Shown here one piece after another: positions 1 to 10,000 of a stretch of DNA of 64,000 nt; within the stretch, counting starts at the first letter, position 1, and every line of letters starts with the position of its first letter. Source of the stretch: Delphinus delphis (lineage: Eukaryota > Chordata > Mammalia > Artiodactyla > Delphinidae); assembly GCF_949987515.2 (NCBI RefSeq), contig NC_082696.1, positions 62,566,447 to 62,630,446 on the forward strand, written 5' to 3'. The notes beneath the pieces were generated by a model. It had not been told where the DNA came from, did not search any database, and was given only the letters and a program-made list of their open reading frames with translations. The translations under genes and the position numbers were made by a program.

Positions 1-650
1 TTTTGGTCCCCTCTTTCTATTTGCATTAAACAAAAGAAAACGAAACAAAACAAAACAAACTACTTTTCTAGAACAGAGTTTGACTATCTTATCACAAAAA
101 CTGTTCCTTCCTTAAGAAATGTGTCACTGTTTTTACTGTGACAGTGAGAGAAAAGAAATTGACAGTGTATGCATATGTTTTCTATGAAATCACTCTGTAC
201 ACTAGAAAGCACTTGAATTTTTCAACAGCTATGATATCCTACATTTACAACCAATGATTTTTTTCCCTAAAATCCACCAAAGCTAAGTTAACCAATCCAT
301 AATCATTCTTCTACACTTTTCTTTATGCTCCAATTATATTACTAATGGAATCACACACACACATAAAAAAAAACCCACACACAAAACCCAAAACACAAAA
401 AAATCTGTGATGGCAGGTCAATCCTTCTAGTTTGCCTGTTCTAGGTTCAGAGAATTCTCTTGAGTTTTTTATCCCTGGTGAATTTCTTACCAAATTACTT
501 TCAATTATTGTTGAAGTCATCACCGATTCATTTATTGCCTATTAAAAAAACAAATACGTTATAGATGTCAGGTTTAATAGTGCTCTGTGACAAAAGTTAT
601 CATAATGTTTCCCTTCAGCCATTTTTTTACATGAAACAATATTACTTTCT
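1..650. other. AT-rich noncoding DNA, nothing recognised
   Basis: This stretch holds short A-rich and CA-rich patches (for example near 355-400) but no recognisable transposon, exon or RNA gene. The short minus-strand open frame here has no recognisable domain and is what random AT-rich DNA produces. Confidence 0.5.
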
Positions 651-685
651 CCACTCCTCCCTCCCTCTTTCTCTCTCCCTCTTTC

Positions 686-763
<78 letters not shown>

Positions 764-769
764 ACATAC
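651..769. repeat. compound (CT)n(CA)n microsatellite
   Basis: A pyrimidine-rich lead-in (CCCTCTTTCT-type) passes into about 20 uninterrupted CT units near 690-728, then directly into about 14 CA units, then an interrupted CA tail. The open frames read across it on both strands encode only SLSLSL/THTHTH or ERERER/CVCVCV runs and are not genes. Such compound tracts are usually highly length-polymorphic. Confidence 0.95.
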
Positions 770-1980
770 ACTGCAATCTAAAGTTTTAATTATTTTCTGA
801 AAGATAGTTGAGATGAACTTTTTGTGATCCTCTGAAATAAGCTCTTCTGGTAAAGTTTTCTGCCAGGGGCATGTTGGTGAGAGTTATCTGGTTAGCACTT
901 GGCAACTATTCTTCTGTTCTCATGAACTAAATAAGTTAGTTGCATAATTCTGGGTGGAAACTGACTTTGGCTTCATCAGCAACAATGTCTATAGAAGCGG
1001 TAGAGAAATGACATGTAACTGCCTGAATATCAAAAGAATGAACATTTTCATCAGTCGTAAATGATTGTCCTGTACATGCTATTAAGTAGTGGAAACAAGT
1101 AAATGCCAAGCATTTTATTTTTAAATCAATGGTCAAATTTAAAGTATATACTATTAAATTTAAATATATGTACATATATATGTATATATATCCATATCTA
1201 TCTATCTTTCTATTTACAAAAATGAATCATGTATTTGAAATGGTGAGGGTAGTAGGTTCATCAGATAGGGTAAAGCGTGCATAACTGAGAAACATTAATC
1301 ACCGTTCACCACAACTAATAATCATAAATGCATCCATTGGCAATTCAGAAAATATGATTAGCTTCAGAATACCTCATATTGACTTCACTAAATTTTAGTT
1401 TCACTAAAAATGTCTGCTTAACAAGATAGCTAAACATTGCTTTCCTCATATTTAGGTATATGTGTATTTTAATACAAAACTGTTGTATATTTCAGTACAA
1501 AAATTGTTTTCAGCCCTTAAAAAGTTGGATACAAAGGGACTTAGTTGATAGTTTATAGTTTCTAATTATTAGTTTTTTTCTTCCCCTCCCCCTACCCCAG
1601 ACAGCTGAAGTTGGTTGACACCTTAGTTTAAGTCTACTACCCATACCAATGTATGAGAGGTGAAACATATTTTCCTACCACAACATATATAATATTTTGA
1701 AGTGATTCAACCACATTTGTGAGAAAGTTTACTTATCTTTAAATCTAGTTCTTTTCTGAGTTGACTTAGAGTCTCTTTCTGTTGAGTGATATTCCTTATA
1801 CATTTTATGAGTTCAATTAGTATATCAGAAGTTCACAGTATAGTTTTTAAACTTAATGTTTAAGATTAAACTTTTAAGAGAATGCTTTATTAATTGGCAA
1901 AATATTTTTAAAAGGAAATTTAACATTTAGAGAATAACAATTATATTTCAGCTTTCACTTATGTTGGGTAGAAAGCTATT
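770..1980. other. AT-rich noncoding DNA, nothing recognised
   Basis: No exon, RNA gene or identifiable transposon was found. A TA/TATC-rich patch lies near 1160-1205. Confidence 0.5.
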
Positions 1981-1984
1981 GTTT

Positions 1985-2500
1985 TTCACCTGCAAACATC
2001 CGTATTCCCCCCTTCCCACTGTACCTCTCCTCTTCTGCTCATTTAGGTAATGGTCATCAGGAACTACCCATAATTTATTCTCTAACCAGTTCAAGTAAGG
2101 TTGACCCCACCCACATCGTTGGATGTGGCTCAGAGCTCAGGGTACACCAAATAGAGCATTTCATTTCCTGGATACAGTGACTCATTCAGGAATGCGCATG
2201 TGACACATGCAAGGCCAATAAAGGCAGGGAAGTGCAATCCTGGGACTTTTTTTTTTTTTTGCGGTACGCGGGCCTCTCACTGTTGTGGCCTCTCCCGTTG
2301 CGGAGCACGGGCTCTGGACGCGCAGGCTCAGCGGCCATGGCTCATGGGCCTAGCCACTCCCCGGCATGTGGGATCTTCCCAGACCAGGGCACGAACCTGT
2401 GTCCCCTGCTTCGGCAGGCGTACTCTCAACCACTGCACCACCAGGGAAGCCCCTGGGACTTACTCTTAAACAGTTGGGCAAAAGGGAATTTTAGCCTCTG
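1985..2500. repeat. old interspersed repeat, family uncertain, split by a SINE
   Basis: The sequence on either side of the SINE at 2249-2451 (a stretch of the type GTGACTCATTCAGGAATG...GTGACACATGCAAGGCCAATAAA, then CCTGGGACTT and further text) has the feel of a common old mammalian repeat that contains a 'gtgattggttcagggatgggcacgtgaccc'-like block. I could not assign the family with confidence. The SINE target duplication CCTGGGACTT belongs to this host sequence. Confidence 0.35.
2249..2451 (-). mobile_element. CHR-1 type SINE (tRNA-derived), minus strand
   Basis: A short interspersed element whose 5' half derives from a tRNA and carries an internal RNA polymerase III promoter. It moves using L1 enzymes. 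On the plus strand it reads poly-T, then GCGGTACGCGGGCCTCTCAC, and ends CCACCAGGGAAGCCC, which is the reverse complement of the family start GGGCTTCCCTGGTGG. It is flanked by a perfect 10-bp target duplication CCTGGGACTT at 2239-2248 and 2452-2461. The two overlapping 89-aa open frames here are only SINE translation. The perfect duplication suggests a fairly recent insertion. Confidence 0.93.
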
Positions 2501-2916
2501 ACAATGGCAGTCTAGCTTACTTTGCACCAAAGTGCAAACTTTGAACTACCTGAGAACAGCTGAAGTAGCTGGAAGGCTAATATAAAGTGTCTGTATGAAA
2601 GGATTGGGTATTGAAATTCTGAAGGTAAGTCTGACATTTGACATCACATTCTTCTCAGATATTTGCTAAGTAGGAGCAGAGGATGGGAAGAAGAGTATCT
2701 GATCACAAAGAGGTAGTAGAGAGGCAGAGATGTAGAACAAAGCTCTCATCAATTTCGTAAGGCTGGGGGCTCAAAGTAGAAGTTGTTTTGATAAATACCT
2801 TGGATTTTCATTTGGGAAAATAAAGGTCTAAAACCTAAGAGTAAGGTCATAGCAGAGAAGAATAGTTCTCACAAGGACTAAACAAACTTAAATTCACCTC
2901 CTAATGGGTTAAGGCG

Positions 2917-3138
2917 CAGTGGTTCTTAAGCAGGGGCATCACCACAGCCACACCTCAGGGGACATTTGGCCATGTACAGAAACAATTTGGATTGCCAAAA
3001 CATGCGAGAATGCTACTGGTATCTAGTGAGTAGAGGCAAGGGAAGCAGCTAAGCATACTACAATGCACGGGACAGCTTTGCAAAACAAAGAATTATCCTG
3101 GTCCAAAATATGAATAGTGCTGAGGTTTAGAAACCCTT
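2917..3138 (+). mobile_element. MER5A-like nonautonomous hAT-Charlie transposon
   Basis: A noncoding miniature DNA transposon that once relied on a Charlie-type hAT transposase. It begins CAGTGGTTCTTAAGCAGGGG and ends GAGGTTTAGAAACCCTTG, the expected inverted ends. The body contains the family's recognisable blocks GGGGACATTTGGC, GCTACTGGTATCTAGTG and ACAAAGAATTATCC in order. Flanks TTAAGGCG and TTTAAGGA look like a decayed 8-bp target duplication, as hAT elements make. The length, about 220 bp, is near that of full MER5A but with several small changes. Confidence 0.85.
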
Positions 3139-3214
3139 GTTTAAGGAGATTTACACTAACCTGACAGCTGGAAAGAAAACCTTAAGGAATCTGTTCCTTC
3201 AAATTATCTCTACA

Positions 3215-3790
3215 ATTTTTATATTAAATTTTCTCACTCAATCAAAAATCCAATAAAAATAACTTGTAATCAAAAAAAGTAAGAAATATCTAAAAACCAA
3301 GAGAAAAAACAAGTAATTAAATAGAAATTTAGAAATTGGAGTATTCAGACCCCTAGAAGCTATATAAAATAGTCAAATGGATTCTAGAAATAAAAATGAA
3401 TACAACTCTTAAATTACAGATTGAAACAGAAAAAAAAAAAAATATCAGGAAGGGTATAGAAGATTTGAACAGCACAATTACCTACTTTTAGAACTTAATT
3501 AGCATATAGGTTGACCACTTCACAAAACAACTGCAGCATACACATTTGTTTCAATTGTTTCTGGTGCATTTATAAAAAGTAACCATATGCTGCTCCACAA
3601 AGCAAGTAAACCTCAGCAAGTTTTTAGGGATTGGTAACAACGTGCATAGTACTGATCACAGTAGTATGGAATTAAGCTAAAAAACGATAACAAAAGGTAA
3701 ACAGAAAGCACTAATATATTTGAAAATTAAGGAGTACTCCTATAAAGAACTAATATTACATAAGAAAATGCTTATTAAATGTTTTACTCA
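3215..3790 (+). mobile_element. old L1M fragment (ORF2 endonuclease region), plus strand
   Basis: Heavily decayed LINE-1 sequence. Text around 3450-3780 follows the layout of the L1 ORF2 endonuclease-coding region in order: an 'agaagatttgaacagcacaa' block, an 'atacacatttgtttcaa' block, an 'accatatgctg...cacaaagcaagtaaacctcagcaa' block, a 'gatcacagtagtatggaattaagct' block and 'atatttgaaaattaa'. No frame is open. The A-rich stretch 3215-3440 may belong to the same element, but this is less clear. Confidence 0.65.
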
Positions 3791-4082
3791 ATGCTTGGCA
3801 TATAATGTTAGATTTTGAAATTAGTTATTATTATAGAATACAACCCTGTACTTCGTACTCTAAAGTTAAATAAAATAACATATTCCTTAGGTCTACATCA
3901 ATATTGCCTTATTCTCTATACTTTTCAGCTCTGGTTTCCATTAGCTGGATTCATTCTCAGGAAGTTTTCTGCTTGTGTAACATAACTGTTACCTTGAACC
4001 ACACTTTTCCTCCTAATCTCTGAGCAACCCAAGTTAATACAGCAATTCTATTCTTTAACAATTTAGTTTGCTTTTCAAATAA

Positions 4083-4235
4083 ACTTTTTTTTAATAAATT
4101 GAAGTATAACTTAGAGAAAAGTGTGCAAGCTTAGCTATACCTCTCTATGTGCAGATCAACGTATAGTGAGTAGACTATTTAATCACCACCCTGGTCGAGA
4201 AATAGAACATAGCCAGCATCTAGAAGCTCTTTTTA
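4083..4235 (-). mobile_element. old L1M 3' UTR fragment, minus strand
   Basis: A T-rich start followed by ATTGAAGTATAACTTAGAGAAAAG and text ending near GAAATAGAACATAGCCAGCATC resembles the reverse complement of an old L1 3' UTR ('ttattgaagtataattgacataca...'). No coding potential. Subfamily cannot be given. Confidence 0.5.
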
Positions 4236-5370
4236 GCTCCAGTGGGTCAAAGGAGAGATCAAGGTGGATATTAGAAGATATTGAACATACTACAAATCAA
4301 AAATTTGTAGGAAACAGCTAAACGACATGATTAGAGGACAAACAATTTTGGACATAGCCTGGACACTCATCCAGTGGGATATTATCCAAAATTTTGAGCA
4401 GGTTAATTGCATGGTATATAAAGAAGATTAAATGGGCAGTTGTACAGTGTGACCCATGGAGTCAAGAAACTGCAGTCAATAAATTCAAATATAAGATTAT
4501 CATAGTAACATAGAAGTGAGGCTTTTATATACAGATAGATAATCACAGTGAGAATTAGAAATGGGGTGGCGGGGGGAGATATAAAGTAGGGAATCATTGA
4601 CTGTAATGTCAGTTATTTGGCTGATGATGAAGGAGAGGAGTGAAAGGGTAGCATTATGACTTGTTCCTGAGTGGCAGTGACATTTAAGGGAACTAAGGAG
4701 GCAGAAAAATGAGTTTAGTTAGATGGGTGTTACTTACTTTAGTCTCAACTTCTTCATTATGATCATTTATTTCTGCCATTAAAACAAAAACAGAAGCAGA
4801 TTTGTGTCTGCTAATAGGCAATCTTATGGGAATCTGAAAAAAATATACTTTAAAAAAGTGGTTTGGTTTTTCTGCACAAAGAAGAAAATCTACGGTATAC
4901 ACTGGCTGATTATGTTTAGATCATCCACTTTCAACCCAATTAGAACGTAAAGTGTATAGTCTACATAAATATCAGAAATGCTTAACCAAATTTGAAACCA
5001 GTTATAACAGTTGATAGAGGTAATTCTTAAACTGGAATCACATTCAACATTTACTACATGTATTTCCCTTGGTACTTGTAAACTGGAATGCAAACCTGAG
5101 AAAAAGTGAGTGGCAATTTTCAGAGAGGCATACGGGCCACAGGAATTGTTGGAGGAGAAGTCTTCTAATTTGAATCTCCCTTTAGCTAGTATTTGAGACA
5201 AGTGAGTGATAGTGTCATTTCTCTAGATATTAATGCCCAGGGAACTTGTCACTGTACTTGGTAAAGCATCAGAAGATTACATTAGGAGACAACTTGGGGA
5301 GGACAGTTTTAACCCTGTTATGTGTATGCTGTTTCTGAACAGAATCAAGGATCAGGTTTTGCTACTTTTG
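4236..5370. other. noncoding DNA, possibly old repeat near 4240-4700
   Basis: The purine-rich text 4340-4700 (GGGATATTATCC, GGGGTGGCGGGGGG, GGCTGATGATGAAGGAGAGG) resembles an old interspersed repeat also suggested at 44.1-45.0 kb, but I cannot name it. The minus-strand open frames at 4693-4902 and 4890-5201 show no recognisable domain and no splice-supported exon structure. Confidence 0.3.
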
Positions 5371-5381
5371 AAAATAAGGGT

Positions 5382-5529
5382 TGGGAATTCAGTCCAGTGG
5401 TTAGGACTGGCAGTCCAGTGGTTAGGACTCAGCGCTTTCACTGCCAAGGGTGTGGGTTCAGTGCCTGGTCAGGTAACTAAGATCCCACAAGCCACAAGCC
5501 TTGGCCAAAAAACCCAGAAAACAACAAAA
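5382..5529 (+). mobile_element. CHR-2-like SINE with duplicated promoter segment
   Basis: A tRNA-derived SINE starting TGGGAATTCAGTCCAGTGG and ending in an A-rich CCAAAAAACCCAGAAAACAAC tail. Family marks are GCTTTCACTGCCAAGGG, GTGGGTTCAGTGCCTGGTCAG (B-box region) and AACTAAGATCCCACAAGCC. Flanks AAAATAAGGGT (5371-5381) and AAAAGAAGGGT (5530-5540) form a one-mismatch target duplication. The 19-bp segment CAGTCCAGTGGTTAGGACT, which covers the A-box region of the polymerase III promoter, occurs twice (5390-5408 and 5411-5429). The 114-aa open frame that crosses this SINE is not a gene. Confidence 0.88.
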
Positions 5530-5540
5530 AAAAGAAGGGT

Positions 5541-8242
5541 CAGTTGTCCCAATGATGGAATGTGCTTACTTTTCTGACCACTTAAGATCACTTTCTTCTA
5601 CTTCACATGAGGCTTCTGTTTGGCACTAACATTGATTTCATTATTTGGATACTACTCTTTTTTTTATTTTCTTAATCAGTTGTTACACCTTTCTAAATCT
5701 ATTTTTATAATTCTGCAGTCTCCTCTTTCAGCATCAAGTGTGTGCAAAGATCTTAGGTGTGTGAATAATGTGGCTTGGGTACATAGGATAGAGGAGTTGA
5801 TGGCTGAAATTTGCAATCCTGCAACTCTGATACTTTTTCTCCAAAATAGGAAAATGTTTTATTTTAATTAAATTTAGCTAAGCTAACAAAGAATTTAAAT
5901 ATATTGATAAAAATGATTTTAAATTAACAATTTATGAAAATGTCCCTAAATTGCTTCGAGTGACTAGAGTTTTATTTCCATTAAATTATATAAAGCGAAT
6001 CTTTTAGAAATTTATAATAACATAATATATAATTGGTATAAATGTATTATCTTTATTTAGAGATAATGGGAGAGATTATAGATCTTGGTCTGTGTTATCA
6101 CAAAGTTCAAAGTAATAAAATTTTAGTTCATGAGTTCTTACTATGTAATTTTTTTAAAGATAAAATTTGAATTTTGAGTAACTTCATTTTAAACAGCAAC
6201 CAGTGGGTGATTCTGTACCCCAGTTCTATCAAAGTAGTTTAATGCATGCAGCCTTGTAGAAGACACTCTCAATATCAGTGACGTCACCACTTGTGAAGGT
6301 TTGTTGCTGCTACTGAATCAGTCAGAAGGCAAGAACTCTATCAAGCAAGTCCCTAGGGGCTGTGTCACAGGTTTTCACAGCTGCAACCTTCTCTGTCCAT
6401 GTTGCAAACGTGTCCGACACTAACTATGGCTGTTAAAAGCTTAGCATTCATTTCCCCTGATATATTGACACTAGAGTGAAACATGGCAGCCTGGGACAAA
6501 GAGATTTGGTGTTCTCACCGTGAATCATCCCACACGGGTTACTGATAAGCACTGCAAGAAATCATGGATAGCTGGCAAGGTCCTCTGCCCTAATTTGTTT
6601 TTTAACTTTTCGTTCAGGCAGTGTAACTTGATCACATCCCTGCAAGCAAGACCTCAGACATTATGTGAGGGGGATTTACAGCCAAGTAAGACAGCCATTT
6701 CAGACTACAGAGAAATCCCTTTAGTTGCACAGTATCTGCACTTTTCCTCTTAGTTTGGGGAAGTAGATTTCATATGCTATTTTTTTTTTTTTTAAGGGAC
6801 ACAGATTTTTTTTTTTTTTTTCTCTCCATGTGACTAATTGAGGGAATTTACTGCTGGATGTGAAGAAGCAACTAGCATTCATTATTATCTCTAGTCACAG
6901 TTTCATGGAAAATCAATGTGTAAAAAAAACTCTCTTTAATATTCTTTACTGTTATTCTTTTAAACAAAGTTTTCCTTTCCCTGTTAAAAGGTAAAAAGAA
7001 TTCAGCAGATTGACTCCAGGTGAGAATATACATTCTGACAAAGGGCTGGAAGTATGATGGAGAAAGAATGTATCATGTCAAACACCTTCAGCCATACTGT
7101 TGACAAACCAAATCTTGTTAAGTACTGGACAGCTGCTTTCCTACCACACTGCCTGTCCTGTTTAAGCTACAGCATTAAAATTTGGCAGATCAACTTTTAA
7201 CACTGACAGAAATGTTGTTGCCTACCTACTACTGCTTGGAGAGTAAACAGTCCAACTGAACTATTAAGAAACTTTGACACCCATAAACAATTTATAAAAA
7301 CTTCCATTTGGCACAATGAAAACAACTCAACTGAAAAGATTTTGAGCAGGAACATATTGGAAAGAAAACCTATTTCCTATAAAAGGATAACAAAGGAGCC
7401 CTTTAAAAAGCATGTGATTTACTGGTTGGAGGAAATCAAAAAATCCTACCCCTTCTTTTCCATTGAATTTTTGTCAACAGTAGAGAATGTGTAGCTTACT
7501 TTTAAAAATAATTCATTTTTCTGCTCTACTGATGTAGTTCATATCACTATACATGGTAGAAATTTTATAGAATATTCTGCTTTGATTTCTAGAACAGTAA
7601 TTCTATTTTGAAACATTAATTAGATTTAATCTAAAGCTGAAATAGAGTTGTTTAAAGAGAAGCTAAGAACAAGGCCTACCTAGTAGTAAATGCAGTGATA
7701 TATAAAAGTAATTAAAACTTCACTGAAAGTTTCTTCATATTCAAATGTATGTTTTGAAATCATTCAGAGTAGAATCTAGGATGATATATGTATTTATTCT
7801 CATGTGTTTCTCATTCCCTTGTGGAAAAGACTTTTCTGCATTGAAACTGGACTTCAGTTTTAGGCTAGAAGAATGAGTCTAAATATAGTGCAAAAAACTG
7901 TTTATTATAACTTCAGTGAATGCTTCATTCACATACCTCTCAAAAACTTGTCAGCAATGTGACCAATAAGTATTCAGTTCTCAACTTGTAGCTCAGCAAT
8001 TCTGGGTGGCATCAGGAGACATGCTGATGGCAGTTGCAGTTGCTGCCCTCAGCCTGTGACATACCCAGGAGTCGTGAACTCTGACTACCTTTAGTATTGT
8101 TTTTTGTACTGATGCAGTAAATCCAAACCATGTCAGTTTGAGATGTTGTTGGCAACATGTTTTTACATTCCCAGGAGTGAGGGGCATTGTGTTCTCTCTC
8201 ATATACAGAACAAACAACAATATTAAAGTAGAAAACAAAGTA
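5541..8242. other. noncoding DNA, no recognised element
   Basis: No transposon, exon with splice sites, or RNA gene was recognised. Two poly-T runs flank TAAGGGACACAGA near 6780-6822. Several open frames of 60-85 codons are unremarkable for this composition. Parts of 6180-7480 are less AT-rich and could be conserved noncoding sequence, but that cannot be judged from one genome. Confidence 0.4.
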
Positions 8243-9535
8243 TTGGGTTGGCCAAAAAGTGCCTTTGGTTTTTAAGTAAAAATATAAGACATATTTTTCA
8301 TTTTCACCAAGAACTTTATTGAACAACATATTCACCCTTTTGTTCCACTACCTTCTGCCATTTTTCAAGCAACTTCATAATTCCATCTTCCCAAAAACTT
8401 TTTATCTTTTTGAGCAAAGAACTGTTCCAGGTGCCCGTTACAGTCTTCCAGGGAATTTAAATTTTTCCCATTAAGAGAATTTTGTAAAGACCTAAATAAA
8501 TGGAAATCTGAAGGTGCAATGTCAGGTGAATATGGCAGATAAAGCAGAACCTCCCAGCCAAGCTGTAACAGTTTTTGCCTGATCATCAAAGAAACATGCA
8601 GTCTTGCAGTTTCCTGATGGAAGATTATGCGTTTTCTGTTGACTAATTCTGGACACTTTTCATGGAGTGCTGCTTTCAGTTGATCTAATTGGTAGCAGTA
8701 CTTGTTGGAATTAATCGTTTGGATTTCCGGAAGGAGCTCATAATTAGAGGACTCCCTTCCAATCCCACCATATACACAACATCACCTTCTTTGGATGCCG
8801 ACTGGCCTTTGGTGTGGTTAGTGGTGGTTCATTTCACTTGTCCTACGATCTCTTCCATTCCACATTATTGTACAGTATCCACTTTTCATTGCCCATCACA
8901 ATTTATTTTAAAAATAGAACGTTTTCATTACGTTTAAGTAGAGAATCGCATGCGGAAATATGGTCAAGAAGGTTTTTTTTACTTAATTTATGTGGAACCC
9001 AAACATAAAAACGATGAACATAACCAAGCTGGTGCAAATGATTTTCAGCACTTGATTTGGGTATTTTGAGTATGTCGGCTCTCTTCCGCATGGTGTAGTG
9101 TTGATTGTTCTCAACTAATGTCTCAATTTGATCGCTATCAACTTCAACTGGTTTACCCGACCCGTAGAGCACTGTCGAGTGAGAAATCTACAGCAGGAAA
9201 CTTCGCAAACTACTTTTGACACGTTCGATCAGTCAGTCACAGCACCTTCTCCATACGCTGCACAAATCTTTTTTTGCGTTTCAGTTGAGTTTTTAACTTT
9301 CTGAAATAATAAAGAATAATATACTGAAAACGTTGCTTTTTTTCTTCCATCTTCAATACTAAAATGGCTACGCAAAAAATGCACCAATTTTGATAAGTCT
9401 TTATTAAACTGCACGCTGATATGACAGCTGTCACATACAATCTAACAAAATTGTTTTGAATGAAGTTAAAGACAACTAAGTGCTACTAGAGCCATCTTCC
9501 AGAAAAAAACTGAACGAAACTTTTAGCCAACCCAA
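8243..9535 (-). mobile_element. full-length mariner (Tc1/mariner) DNA transposon
   Basis: A cut-and-paste transposon bounded by a TA target duplication (8241-8242 and 9536-9537). Left end TTGGGTTGGCCAAAAAGTGC and the inverted right end TTGGGTTGGCTAAAAGTTTC are well-matched terminal inverted repeats. Total length of 1,293 bp is the usual full mariner length. It carries a single transposase gene on the minus strand (see 8316-9350), now broken. The ends resemble the mariner family known from cetartiodactyl genomes (Mariner1_BT type); that assignment is from memory of the family ends and not from a search. Confidence 0.95.
8316..9350 (-). pseudogene. mariner transposase pseudogene
   Basis: Reading the minus strand from ATG at 9350 to TAA at 8316 gives 1,035 bases, about 345 codons, the usual mariner transposase length, but no single frame is open. 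In order one sees an N-terminal helix-turn-helix part (MEEKKQRFQYI, then in another frame KKICAAYGEGAVTD near 9229-9270), a second DNA-binding part starting GKPVEVDSDQIETLVENN, the linker motif WVPHKLSKKNLLDH, and the catalytic domain. Catalytic residues: Asp of WWDWKG at 8762-8764 (in a shifted frame), Glu in place of the second Asp at 8611-8613 (FHQETARLH), and Asp of SPDIAPSD at 8506-8508. Exactly 34 residues lie between the last two, which fits the mariner D,D34D signature. The C-terminal WQKVVEQKG motif is just before the stop. Frameshifts, stops and the Asp-to-Glu change make it inactive. Confidence 0.93.
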
Positions 9536-9771
9536 TAGAATAGAAATCAATATTTTTGTTAACTCTATTGAGCCAAACCAATTTTTTTCTCTCTAGTAAA
9601 GTAAGAATAATGAATATGCCATTGTTTTGGGGAGGTTATTGCAGATACTCATTTTGAATACCATGCCTTTGAAGTTTATTCATTAGAATGGTGAATATCC
9701 TATTAAAATGTTTAAACTTATTTATGTTTTTGTTAAAATGAATAATAAGACATGTATAAATAATATAAGCA

Positions 9772-9989
9772 GGGACTTCCCTGGTGGCGCAGTGGTTGAG
9801 AGTCCGCCTGCCGATGCAGGGGACGCGGGATCGTGCCCCGGTCCGGGAAGATCCCACATGCCGCGGAGCGGCTGGGCCCGTGAGCTATGGCCGCCGAGCC
9901 TGCATGCCCGGAGCCTGTGCTCCTCAATGGGAGAGGCCACAGCAGTGGGAGGCCCGTGTGCCACAAAAAAAAAAAATAAATAATAATAA
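9772..9989 (+). mobile_element. CHR-1 type SINE, plus strand
   Basis: Begins GGGACTTCCCTGGTGGCGCA and runs through the A-box region TGGCGCAGTGG and the B-box region GGGATCGTGCCCC to an A-rich tail that has become (TAA)n. An 11-bp perfect target duplication TAATATAAGCA flanks it at 9761-9771 and 9990-10000. The six-frame translations in this interval (up to 94 aa) are all SINE shadows. Low divergence from the other CHR-1 copies and the perfect duplication suggest a young insertion. Confidence 0.95.
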
Positions 9990-10000
9990 TAATATAAGCA

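Noticed and set aside
565..789. 74-aa plus-strand and 65-aa minus-strand open frames
   Set aside because: They translate a CT/CA microsatellite (SLSLSL, THTHTH, ERERER) and have no other evidence of coding.
8012..8335. 107-aa minus-strand frame next to the mariner
   Set aside because: It crosses the mariner boundary and has no recognisable domain.
9772..9989. tRNA-like A and B boxes considered as a tRNA gene
   Set aside because: They are the internal promoter of a CHR-1 SINE, shown by the SINE body, A-rich tail and target duplication; no intact cloverleaf gene is present.
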